64,000 bases of DNA, taken from assembly GCF_019800005.1 (NCBI RefSeq), contig NZ_JABGCL010000005.1:124001-188000 (forward strand), given 5' to 3'. Source of the stretch: Geminicoccus harenae. GTDB taxonomy: Bacteria; Pseudomonadota; Alphaproteobacteria; Geminicoccales; Geminicoccaceae. A program made the position numbers and the translations under genes. The stretch's first letter is position 1. Each line of letters begins with the position of its first letter. This document shows, in pieces, positions 25,099 to 32,070 of this stretch. The notes under the pieces were generated by a model. The model saw only the letters and a list, made by a program, of their open reading frames with translations, was not told where the DNA came from and made no database searches.

Positions 25099-25809
25099 AT
25101 GACCACCCCCAAGCCGACCGTGCAGGTGTATCTGCCTGCCCTCAAGGCCGTATCCCGAATGATGGCGAAGGCCGACATCCGCTACTACCTGAACGGCGTG
25201 CACGTCGAAGCCACGGCCAAGGAAACTGTCCTGGTCACCACGGACGGCCACCGCCTGCTGGCGACCCGCCGCGAGGCCGAGAACACCATCGACGCGCCTG
25301 TCAACTTCATCATCCCTTGCGACGTCGTGAAGCTGATGCTGGCCAACTGCATGGCAGGCGGCAGAAGCCTTAAGAATGCGGCGGTTCGAACCGTGCCTGT
25401 CGAACTCCGCGATGGACCCACCGGACAGCGCTGGGCCGCGCCTATGTACCGCTTGGGCAGCGGCTGCTTCGTCGAGTTTGAACCAGTCGCCGGCAAGTTC
25501 CCCAACTGGCGCAAGGTCATCCCGAAGAAGATACCGGCGAACGATAAGCCCACGCAGTTCCGGCCGCAGAACCTGGTGGATTTCGAGGACGCAGCGCGCG
25601 ACCTGGGCAATGTGATGAAGGGCATCTGCGCCATTACGGCCCTGCACGACGGCGAAATGGTGGTCATCCGTACCGCCTACGCCGGCGACACCGGATACTT
25701 TGGCGTGATGATGGGCCTGCGGGACTACGACGCCGCGCGCTTCGCTGGCGATCGCCCGGCCTGGCTGGCGTTGCCCAAAGCCGCCACCCCCGAACTGCCG
25801 GCCGCCTAA
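25099..25809 (+). CDS. DnaN-like (beta sliding clamp-type) phage protein
   Basis: A 236-residue protein that resembles two of the three domains of bacterial DnaN. Visible similarities are VTTDGHRLLATRRE (DnaN-type DGHRLA loop), the FEPVAGKFPNWRKVIPKK stretch matching the GKFPDYxxVIP motif, and a following strand. It is clearly shorter than DnaN (about 370). It probably acts as a phage clamp or a host-clamp mimic for phage replication. A strong SD (AAGGAAGGA) is present. It sits between two copies of a structured repeat. Confidence 0.65.
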   Translation: MTTPKPTVQVYLPALKAVSRMMAKADIRYYLNGVHVEATAKETVLVTTDGHRLLATRREAENTIDAPVNFIIPCDVVKLMLANCMAGGRSLKNAAVRTVPVELRDGPTGQRWAAPMYRLGSGCFVEFEPVAGKFPNWRKVIPKKIPANDKPTQFRPQNLVDFEDAARDLGNVMKGICAITALHDGEMVVIRTAYAGDTGYFGVMMGLRDYDAARFAGDRPAWLALPKAATPELPAA

Positions 25810-25860
25810 CAGCTTCGGCTAATGCCCCGCGCGCGGGGTATCGGCAGGCGCTGTGCCTGA
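25809..25860 (+). repeat. Structured intergenic repeat, copy 2
   Basis: Second copy of the 25027 element, with the perfect inner palindrome CCCCGCGCGCGGGG and the same ends (ACAGC ... GCTGT). The two copies bracket the clamp-like gene. Confidence 0.55.
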
Positions 25861-25879
25861 TTTTCATAGGAACCAAACC

Positions 25880-26134
25880 ATGTTCAATCGTTCTTCTGCC
25901 CTGGCGATCCTGGGCGCCGCCGCCGCAATGTCCAGCCGCGTCCTCTCCGGCATGCACTCCCTCGTCGAGCCGGTTGACCGCGCACCGCGTGACCGCCGCC
26001 CGGCGCTGGCCAGCGGCCCGAGCCACATGATGTACGGCATCACCAAGCGCGGCAGCGGCACCGTCGCCCAGGCCAAGCGCGCCGCCCTCAAGTCCCGCAA
26101 CCGCGCCCGCAACAAGGCCGCGCATCGCGGATAA
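25880..26134 (+). CDS. Small basic phage protein
   Basis: An 84-residue, Arg/Lys/Ala-rich protein (VEPVDRAPRDRRPALASGPS, AQAKRAALKSRNRARNKAAH). Its N-terminus is mildly hydrophobic (ALAILGAAAAM). SD AGGAACC lies before the ATG. Function unknown; charge suggests DNA or RNA binding. Confidence 0.55.
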   Translation: MFNRSSALAILGAAAAMSSRVLSGMHSLVEPVDRAPRDRRPALASGPSHMMYGITKRGSGTVAQAKRAALKSRNRARNKAAHRG

Positions 26135-26168
26135 CCGACAGCGCCGGCCCGTCCGGCGCCGCATTGAC

Positions 26169-26357
26169 ATGAACGCCAAGCAAGCCAAGCGCATCCGCCA
26201 GGCGCTGCGCCGCCACGGTCTGGATCCCAACAGCTCCAGCACCGTGGCCGACGCCAGCCTGCCCGGCATCACCGGCACACAGCGCCTGCAGCCCGACAGC
26301 GGCCGCAGCGTCTACCGCCGCCTCAAGCAATTGAACCTCGACCCCAAACAAAAATGA
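26169..26357 (+). CDS. Small phage hypothetical protein
   Basis: A 62-residue basic protein (MNAKQAKRIRQALRRHGLDP ... SVYRRLKQLNLDPKQK). Its stop overlaps the RdgC start by four bases, indicating coupled translation. No domain recognised. Confidence 0.55.
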   Translation: MNAKQAKRIRQALRRHGLDPNSSSTVADASLPGITGTQRLQPDSGRSVYRRLKQLNLDPKQK

Positions 26358-27304
26358 GCCAATCCCAATTCTTCAAGAATGCCCGCGTCTACCGGCTGAC
26401 CAGCGGCGCGGCCGATCTGTTCGCCGCCCACGACCTCGACGAGCACCTGGCTAAGTTCCGCTTCATCGGCGGCACCAACCTGGAGATGCAGTCTTTGGGC
26501 TGGGCGCCGCCCTATGAGGGCCACGACAGCCTGATCCGCCGCGTCGGCGATGCCGTCCTGATGGTGCTGCGCACCAGCAAGAAGCTGCTGCCGACCAGCG
26601 TGGTCAACGAGGTGGCCAAGGCCCGCGCCGCCGAGATCGAGGAACAGCAGGGCTACAAGGCCGGCCGCAAGCAGATGAAGGAGATCAAGGAGCGTGTCAC
26701 CGACGAGCTGCTGCCCAAGGCGTTCAGCGTGAGCCGCGACACCCGCGTGTTGTTCGACCTGGCGCGCGGCTTCCTGGTGATCGACGCCGCGTCCAGTGCC
26801 AAGGCCGACGAGGTCATCGGCTGGCTGTCCAAGACCTTCGACCAGTTCCCGCTGGAGAACCTCTACGTGGCCACCAGCCCGGCCCAGGCCATGACCGGCT
26901 GGCTGGCCGAGGACGAAGCCCCGGCCAACTTCAGCATCGACCAGGACACCGAGCTGCGCGCGTCTGGCGAAAGCGGCGCGGCGATCCGCTACGTGAAGCA
27001 CTCGATCGACGCCGAGGATGTCGGCCGGCACATCCAGTCGGGCAAGCAGTGCACGCGCCTGGCGATGACCTGGGCCGACCGGATCTCGTTCGTGCTGGAC
27101 GAGGGCCTGAACATCAAGCGCATCGCGCCGCTGGATGTGCTGAAGGAAGGCGAGGGCTCCGGCATCGACAAGAACGACGACGAGCGCCGCGACAGCGACC
27201 TGGCGTTGTTCGCCGGCGAGTTCGGCAAGCTGATGGCCGAGCTGATCGCCGCCCTGGGTGGCGAGAAGGATCTGAGCGGCATGGGCAGCCAACCCACCGC
27301 GTAA
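26354..27304 (+). CDS. rdgC: RdgC-like recombination-associated protein
   Basis: A 316-residue RdgC homologue, a ring-shaped dsDNA-binding protein that modulates RecA. Signature parts are MSQSQFFKNARVYRLT, LGWAPPYEGHDSLIRRVG, LLPTSVVNEVAKARAAEIEE and IKERVTDELLPKAFSV. The length is about that of E. coli RdgC (303). Phage carriage of rdgC fits the many recombination genes in this element. It is followed by a strong terminator and thus closes the rightward replication operon. Confidence 0.92.
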   Translation: MSQSQFFKNARVYRLTSGAADLFAAHDLDEHLAKFRFIGGTNLEMQSLGWAPPYEGHDSLIRRVGDAVLMVLRTSKKLLPTSVVNEVAKARAAEIEEQQGYKAGRKQMKEIKERVTDELLPKAFSVSRDTRVLFDLARGFLVIDAASSAKADEVIGWLSKTFDQFPLENLYVATSPAQAMTGWLAEDEAPANFSIDQDTELRASGESGAAIRYVKHSIDAEDVGRHIQSGKQCTRLAMTWADRISFVLDEGLNIKRIAPLDVLKEGEGSGIDKNDDERRDSDLALFAGEFGKLMAELIAALGGEKDLSGMGSQPTA

Positions 27305-27330
27305 CCACCCAACCGGTTGCACGGCCCCGA

Positions 27331-27356
27331 GCCGCCCCACCCCGGGCGGCTTTTTT
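27331..27356 (+). terminator. Rho-independent terminator after rdgC
   Basis: Seven-base GC stem GCCGCCC / GGGCGGC around CACCCC, followed by six T. It ends the replication operon, 26 bases after the rdgC stop. Confidence 0.85.
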
Positions 27357-27419
27357 GCGCCCTTCCCGCCCCGGGTTGCGCCGCCTCGGCCGTCGCCACG
27401 CGGGCATCGGGCACCGGCC

Positions 27420-27860
27420 ATCGGCGTAACCCGGTTACAACAGGGCTCGCCTAAGTCATTGATTTATAGGCGTAACCTTGTAACCGTAAAAACAGGTATA
27501 GCCGCAGATGGTCCCAAATGTCGCCCAAATGCCATATCGACGACAATTTACCGTAACCGCGTAACCGCAACCACCGCGACCGGTTGCGTTTTCGGTTGCG
27601 CGCCTAAGTCTTTGATCTATAAGGAAAATACATCGTCTATATATATAATATAACCATGTAACCATATAGTTATAGTTATAGATACGTACATGCACGCGCA
27701 CCCACACATGCGCATGCACGCGCACACACACGCATTGGGGTTGTCTGTCTTTTCCGAGTTTTTCCGGTTTCGCGGTTACAACGCACTTTTTCTTAATGAA
27801 ATCACAGAGTTAGGTGTAACCAAGCCTGCAACCAGACATTTTTGAGCAGTAACTCGGTGA
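27420..27860. other. AT-rich noncoding region with GTAACC words and direct repeats (possible replication origin)
   Basis: About 440 bases without a credible gene. GTAACC or its complement recurs about ten times (for example near 27427, 27472, 27479, 27551, 27560, 27656, 27774, 27814). A 22-base direct repeat beginning GCCTAAGTC and containing TTGAT-TATA occurs at 27449-27470 and 27602-27623. An AT-only stretch (27635-27680) is followed by a strictly alternating purine-pyrimidine CA/TG/CG tract (27682-27735). Iterons, an unwinding element and position after the replication operon fit a phage origin; this is inference. Confidence 0.45.
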
Positions 27861-28014
27861 CAGCCCCGCCAAGCCACCCCGGGAAGTCACGAGCTGACGT
27901 TGAAAAGCAACGCGTCACCACTGGATTTGCCGCACAATGCGCGAATACGGCAGGGTATTCCCGTAGTTACAGAATCGCTCACTGCTATACATCCTGCATT
28001 TCTTGTAAGTCTGC

Positions 28015-28031
28015 TAAAATTTGATCATTGA
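28015..28031 (+). promoter_or_regulatory. Promoter with overlapping operator half-site
   Basis: A TAAAAT -10-like box directly joined to TTTGATCATTG, the same -10/operator overlap as at 31148, 37353 and 38136, upstream of the zinc-ribbon gene. It drives the block of regulators after the noncoding region. Confidence 0.4.
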
Positions 28032-28072
28032 GGGCAGGCAAGCCCTTGAAATCCTTAGACGATTACCCGCGC

Positions 28073-28597
28073 ATGATCGAATACTTCACCATCGAGGGGT
28101 TCGACCGTCAGATGTTCCGGTGCGAACGCCTGCGAGCCTCCCTCTCTACCGAGTCCTGCGCCAACAACTGGAAAGCCGCCAACGACGGCAACGAGAAGCG
28201 CGCAGCCTGCCGCTCATGCCCGATCGGCGCATCCCACGCCGGCGAGGAACTCGCATCCTGCTCACCGCTCAAGGGCTCACTCACCTGCGCACGCTGTGCC
28301 CGCGCATCGTCGCGTGGCTGGCTGCTCGACAAGCACCTCTGCGTCTCCTGCTGGAACCGCGAGCGCGAGTGGAAGACCGGCAAGAATGCCAAGGGCTCCA
28401 AACCCAGCAAGATGCGCCCCCTCGACGCCCGCGCCATCCGCATCAGCGAAGCCGGCGCCGTCCGCATCCTGGCTAGGCCAAGGACCGAACACCCCGAAGA
28501 ACTCGTGCTGGCCGCGCTGCGCGACAGCAAGGGCACCGTCACGTTCATGCCGAACAAAACCGCCGGGCTTCAGGTCCGGCAAGGATCGCTGTTCTGA
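28073..28597 (+). CDS. Cysteine-rich phage protein (zinc-binding, function unknown)
   Basis: A 174-residue protein. The first half has paired cysteines that could bind two zinc ions (CRSCPIG, CARCARASSRGWLLDKHLC, VSCWNRE), the second half is a basic region (RPLDARAIRISEAGAVRILA) and a short C-terminal domain ending VRQGSLF. The ATG is used, although no SD is seen; a TTG 15 codons upstream directly after the operator-like sequence is an alternative. The position after the operator suggests a transcription regulator. Confidence 0.55.
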   Translation: MIEYFTIEGFDRQMFRCERLRASLSTESCANNWKAANDGNEKRAACRSCPIGASHAGEELASCSPLKGSLTCARCARASSRGWLLDKHLCVSCWNREREWKTGKNAKGSKPSKMRPLDARAIRISEAGAVRILARPRTEHPEELVLAALRDSKGTVTFMPNKTAGLQVRQGSLF

Positions 28598-28932
28598 TGA
28601 AGCCCCGCCTGATCTTCCCGTCGGCTGCTGACGAGCCCGCCGAGCTCGAGATTCCCGGACCAAACGACCCCAGCAGGTCCTGGGCATTCACCGACCACGT
28701 GTGCCGCGTGTGCTTCTCCAGGATCATGTCCAGCAAGAACCCCGACGGCACCTCCATGTACCGCTGCAGCGGCTGTGGCATCAGCGGCATCAGCAGGTCA
28801 GCCGCCGTCATCTGCTCGTGCGGCATGAAGCTGCCACGCACCACCCGCGACGCCGGCATCCGCTGCGTGCGCAACGACGCCGTCACCCCCGAGACTCCCT
28901 TTGAGATCGTCGCCCGGCAAGTGGTGACGTGA
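28597..28932 (+). CDS. Zinc-ribbon phage protein
   Basis: A 111-residue protein with three Cys pairs (HVCRVCFSR, RCSGCG, CSCGMK) plus a lone Cys in GIRCVRN. It overlaps the preceding stop by one base (TGATG). Its end overlaps the GTCGTGAC-like word of the next gene. Probable nucleic-acid-binding protein; no family named. Confidence 0.55.
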   Translation: MKPRLIFPSAADEPAELEIPGPNDPSRSWAFTDHVCRVCFSRIMSSKNPDGTSMYRCSGCGISGISRSAAVICSCGMKLPRTTRDAGIRCVRNDAVTPETPFEIVARQVVT

Positions 28933-28933
28933 C
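28926..28933 (+). promoter_or_regulatory. GTCGTGAC-type element (GACGTGAC), 14 bases before an ATG
   Basis: GACGTGAC, one mismatch to the consensus, then GGTAGCAT and ATG exactly 14 bases later. TAGCAT lies where a -10 box of a leaderless transcript would be. Confidence 0.5.
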
Positions 28934-28947
28934 GGTAGCATCAGGCC

Positions 28948-29499
28948 ATGTCTGGAAAACGCCTATCACCTGAAGAATGGGCCGCCGCTCGCGCCGCATG
29001 GGAGAACGAGCCCGCCCTGTCCATTACCGCGCTGGCCGCACGCATTGGCGTGTCCAAGCAGTCCTGCGCCGACCAGGCCAAACGGCACGGCTGGGAGAAG
29101 CGCGCCGACCTGCGCGAGCTGGCCATCAAGGCCCACGCGAAGGCCGACAAGGTCGTGCCGCCCAAAGAGGCCGCCCGTCAGCCTGACGGTCAAGGTCTAG
29201 ACCCTGACCCTGACACGAACCCTGACCCCGACGCTAACGCCGGTAAAAAGCCCGTCACCGAACACCCCGACCCTGTCGATGCCCGCACCGAGATCATCGC
29301 CCGCCACCGCCAGGAATGGCGCGCCGCGCGGGTGAACCTCTACACGGCGATCAACAAGAAGGACTTCGAGATGGGCAAGGTCGCCAAGATCACCCTCGAA
29401 GGCCTGTCGATCCTCCAGAAGGGCGAGCGCGCCGCCTGGGGTCTGGACGCCATCGATCCCGAGAAACAAGCGCCGGTGGTCGTCATCGAGCGCGGGTGA
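28948..29499 (+). CDS. HTH protein, possible terminase small subunit or phage regulator
   Basis: A 183-residue protein. The N-terminal 60 residues contain a clear HTH (LSITALAARIGVSKQSCADQ, then AKRHGWEKRADLR). A Pro/Asp repeat linker (DPDPDTNPDPDAN) follows and then a helical C-terminal region (RQEWRAARVNLYTAINKKDF). Architecture resembles small terminase or Mu-type gp16/27-like DNA-binding subunits, but the large terminase is 31 kb away, so a regulator is also possible. The start has no SD and sits 14 bases after the GACGTGAC word. Confidence 0.55.
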   Translation: MSGKRLSPEEWAAARAAWENEPALSITALAARIGVSKQSCADQAKRHGWEKRADLRELAIKAHAKADKVVPPKEAARQPDGQGLDPDPDTNPDPDANAGKKPVTEHPDPVDARTEIIARHRQEWRAARVNLYTAINKKDFEMGKVAKITLEGLSILQKGERAAWGLDAIDPEKQAPVVVIERG

Positions 29500-29574
29500 C
29501 GCCTTGTCGCTCACATTCCAGCCAATCCGAGGGACAACCGCTGTTGTCTCTCATTTCCACCAGCCGAGGCCCCC

Positions 29575-31029
29575 TTGTCCGTCATCAACCTGGTAACCGA
29601 CCCCGCGCCACCGCAGCTCGTCTTCCGGCCCATCGACACTCTGGCGGTCTACGCCAAGAACGCCCGCACCCATTCCCGCGCCCAGATCGAGCAGCTCGCC
29701 CGCTCGATCGACGCCTTTGGCTGGACCAACGCCGTGCTGGCCGACGACGCTGGCATCGTGGCGGGTCACGGCCGCGTGGAGGCCGCCAAGCTGCTGTACA
29801 AGCAGGGCAAGGTGCTGCGCTTCCCCAACGGCGCCAAGATCCCCGATGGCATGGTGCCGGTGGTGCCGTGCGATGGCTGGGATGATGACAAGCGGCGCGC
29901 CTACATCCTGGCCGACAACCGCCTGGCGCTCGACGCCGGCTGGGACATGGACATCCTGCGCGATGAGGTCCTGGTGCTGCAGGGCGAGGGCTTCGATCTC
30001 GATCTGCTGGGCTTCAGCGACCAGGAGCTGCACGACCTGCTCGAGGTGCCCGAGCTCGCGCCCGAGGCCGACCCCGACGCAGTGCCCGACGCGCCCGAGG
30101 ACCCGCACAGCCAGCCTGGCGACATCTGGGTCATGGGCCCGCACCGCGTCATCTGCGGGTCGTCGCTGGAGCAGGACACCTGGGACGCGCTGATGTCCGG
30201 CGAGCGCGCCGACCTGGCGTTCACCGACCCGCCCTACAACGTGGACGTCGGCCGCAAGAACCGGCTCATGGACACCGTGGACGGCGGCGGGCGCGCCAAG
30301 AGCGGCGCCATCAAGAACGACAAGATGAGCGCCGCCGAGTTCGGCGAGTTCCTGCGCGACGCCTACCTGGGCCTGTTCTCGGCGCTCAAGCCGGGCTCGC
30401 CGGTCTACGTGGCGCACTCGGACACCGCCGGCGGCCAGTTCCGCCAGGAGTTCGAGGCGGCGGGCTTTCACTTCAGCCAGACCGTGATCTGGCGCAAGAA
30501 CGTGCACGTGCTGGGGCTGGCCGACTTCCAGCCGATCCACGAGCCGATCCTCTATGGCTGGAAGCCGGGCGCCAAGCACCGCTGGTATGGCGGACGCAAG
30601 CGCACCACGGTGGTCGATCTGGGCGAGGGCGGGCCGATCACCAGGCTGCCCGACGGCCGCTGGCAGATCGCCGTGGGCGACGCCGTCATGATCGTGGACG
30701 GCCAGGCCACGGTCGAGCAGCACCCGTCGGGCATGATCCACGAGGCCAAGCCGCCCGCCAGCAAGCTGCACCCGACGCAAAAGCCGGTGGCGCTGGTCGA
30801 GCGCCTGCTGCGGCACTCGGGCCGCCGTGGCGACCTGGTGGTCGATGGCTTCGGCGGATCCGGCTCGACGCTGATCGCCGCCGATCAGGCCGGCATGGAA
30901 GCGCGCCTGGTGGAGCTCGACCCGAAGTTCGTCGACGTCATCGTGCGCCGCTGGCAGGACTTCACCGGCCGGCGCGCGGTGCACGCGGCGAGCGGCCAGC
31001 CGTTCCCGGAGCCGCCCAAGGGGGCGTGA
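29575..31029 (+). CDS. ParB-domain / DNA adenine-type methyltransferase fusion
   Basis: A 484-residue protein: an N-terminal ParB/Srx-like nuclease-fold domain (residues about 15-150: YAKNARTHSRAQIEQLARSI, GIVAGHGRVEAAKLL) and a C-terminal N6/N4-amino methyltransferase with the catalytic DPPY in LAFTDPPYNVDVGRK and the SAM site in DLVVDGFGGSGSTLIAADQ. Such fusions are common in phages and plasmids and usually protect phage DNA from restriction. The start is a TTG preceded by a GAGG SD; no ATG exists in the N-terminal region. Confidence 0.9.
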   Translation: MSVINLVTDPAPPQLVFRPIDTLAVYAKNARTHSRAQIEQLARSIDAFGWTNAVLADDAGIVAGHGRVEAAKLLYKQGKVLRFPNGAKIPDGMVPVVPCDGWDDDKRRAYILADNRLALDAGWDMDILRDEVLVLQGEGFDLDLLGFSDQELHDLLEVPELAPEADPDAVPDAPEDPHSQPGDIWVMGPHRVICGSSLEQDTWDALMSGERADLAFTDPPYNVDVGRKNRLMDTVDGGGRAKSGAIKNDKMSAAEFGEFLRDAYLGLFSALKPGSPVYVAHSDTAGGQFRQEFEAAGFHFSQTVIWRKNVHVLGLADFQPIHEPILYGWKPGAKHRWYGGRKRTTVVDLGEGGPITRLPDGRWQIAVGDAVMIVDGQATVEQHPSGMIHEAKPPASKLHPTQKPVALVERLLRHSGRRGDLVVDGFGGSGSTLIAADQAGMEARLVELDPKFVDVIVRRWQDFTGRRAVHAASGQPFPEPPKGA

Positions 31030-31064
31030 CCGGATACATAGTCTTTTGCCGGTATGGCCTAAGC

Positions 31065-31087
31065 CCATGGGAGGCCATGGTTTTTTT
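31065..31087 (+). terminator. Rho-independent terminator after the methyltransferase
   Basis: CCATGG-GAGG-CCATGG stem-loop directly followed by seven T. It separates the methyltransferase transcript from the cargo island. Confidence 0.75.
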
Positions 31088-31102
31088 CGTGGGCGCGACG
31101 GC

Positions 31103-31123
31103 CCGGGCGCAGGTCGGGCGCAG
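31103..31123 (-). repeat. Inverted copy of the integrase arm-type repeat pair
   Basis: Two CGGGCGCA octamers 11 bases apart (31104 and 31115), matching the reverse complement of 6795-6815 over 21 bases, including the spacer AGGT. It lies 24 kb from the att site between a terminator and an operator, i.e. at the left border of cargo A. Confidence 0.6.
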
Positions 31124-31147
31124 CACCCGCGCGGCATCAATCTGTGC

Positions 31148-31166
31148 GATAATCGAATTTGATTAA
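31148..31166 (+). promoter_or_regulatory. Promoter/operator GATAAT + ATCGAATTTGATTAA
   Basis: Extended -10 TGCGATAAT overlapping a palindrome with one mismatch (ATCGAATTTGAT). The GTCGTGAC word follows 24 bases later. Same combination as at 38136. Confidence 0.6.
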
Positions 31167-31190
31167 CTCAACCGGGCTCGCGCGCTGGGC

Positions 31191-31198
31191 GTCGTGAC
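31191..31198 (+). promoter_or_regulatory. GTCGTGAC element, 14 bases before a truncated methyltransferase ATG
   Basis: GGCGTCGTGACC word followed after exactly 14 bases by an ATG that opens only a methyltransferase remnant. No SD lies between. Confidence 0.5.
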
Positions 31199-31212
31199 CG
31201 CCCCTTTCCCTG

Positions 31213-31299
31213 ATGAGCCAGATCCTCTTTGGAGACTGCCGCGACATCCTGCGTGGCGTCGCGATGCCCGATTCCCTCGCCAGCAGCTTTATGTCATAG
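31213..31299 (+). pseudogene. DNA methyltransferase N-terminal remnant
   Basis: The frame MSQILFGDCRDILRGVAMPD ends in a stop after 28 codons. FGDCRDILRGV is the typical N-terminus of phage DNA methyltransferases just before the DPPY region, which is missing here. The remnant marks the left junction of cargo A: the rest of the gene was replaced by the island. No matching C-terminal part was found at the right border. Confidence 0.6.
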
Positions 31300-31385
31300 A
31301 TCAAGCCGAGCATGAGATCTGCGTCGAAGTAGCCGCAGTTTACAACAGTGCGCACCGTGATGTTGCCAGGTCGGAGATTGATGGC

Positions 31386-32060
31386 GTGAACGTCGGCGAT
31401 TTTCTCGATGATCTTTCGGGGCTCAGCTTTCTTCACGCCTTCAATCCTTACTCTGAGAAGTGCGCCGTTCATGATATTGACGAGGCCCCGGCTATCCGGC
31501 GCAAGAACCTAGAGGCGATACTTCTCGCTGCGACAACGAACGGCATCGATTCGCTCTGGATCGGCCGTGACCTCGGTTATCGCGGGGGAAGGCGAACCGG
31601 GCTTCCTCTGACAGACGAGGCCCATTTACCATCCCATGCTGCGATCTTCGGCTGCACCTCTCTCTCCCGTGCGACGAAAGGGCCAATGGTAGCGGAGCGC
31701 ACCGCGACAATCATTTGGCGCATGCTGGAGAGTATCGGGCGCCCCGTGTTCCTGTGGAACGTGTTTCCCCTTCATCCCCACGAGGAAGGCGACCCCCTTT
31801 CCAACAGATGCCACACAAGGGCGGAGCGCCAGGCTTGCAGGAGCCTGCTGGTATGGCTCCTACGGACTTTGAACCCGCGGCATGTGGTTGCGATCGGGAA
31901 GGATGCGCAAAGCGCGTTAGCGGACCTCGATATCCCCGCTGTCAGCGTGAGACACCCAAGCTACGGCGGGCAGACCGAGTTCATCACCGGGATCGCGACG
32001 CTTTACAAACTGCCGGAAGCCAGACGCGAGAGCCGGCAACTGTCTCTGTCGCTAACCTGA
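31386..32060 (+). CDS. Uracil-DNA-glycosylase-superfamily protein
   Basis: A 224-residue protein with a UDG-like fold: NPYSEKCAVHDIDEAPAIR, the motif-1 region WIGRDLGYRGGRRTGLPLTD, FLWNVFPLHPHEEGDPLSNR and the C-terminal VRHPSYGGQTEF (HPS motif 2). The GTG start with a GGAG SD nine bases upstream gives a protein of the usual family length; the longer open frame runs through the methyltransferase remnant. It converges on the MazG-like gene with ten bases between stops. It could excise modified or uracil bases from invading DNA. Confidence 0.78.
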   Translation: MNVGDFLDDLSGLSFLHAFNPYSEKCAVHDIDEAPAIRRKNLEAILLAATTNGIDSLWIGRDLGYRGGRRTGLPLTDEAHLPSHAAIFGCTSLSRATKGPMVAERTATIIWRMLESIGRPVFLWNVFPLHPHEEGDPLSNRCHTRAERQACRSLLVWLLRTLNPRHVVAIGKDAQSALADLDIPAVSVRHPSYGGQTEFITGIATLYKLPEARRESRQLSLSLT

Positions 32061-32070
32061 AACTCAAGGA

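Noticed and set aside
27456..27731. Minus-strand frame in the noncoding region (Tyr/Val-rich)
   Set aside because: Its composition simply reflects the alternating purine-pyrimidine tract and AT-rich repeats; no SD or family.
27680..27740. CRISPR-like array suspicion because of short repeats
   Set aside because: Repeats are dinucleotide-type and GTAACC words with irregular spacing and no spacers of constant length; no cas genes in the window.
31137..31472. 111-codon minus-strand frame at the left edge of cargo A
   Set aside because: It spans the methyltransferase stub, the GTCGTGAC word and the operator; no SD and no family, so chance is more likely.
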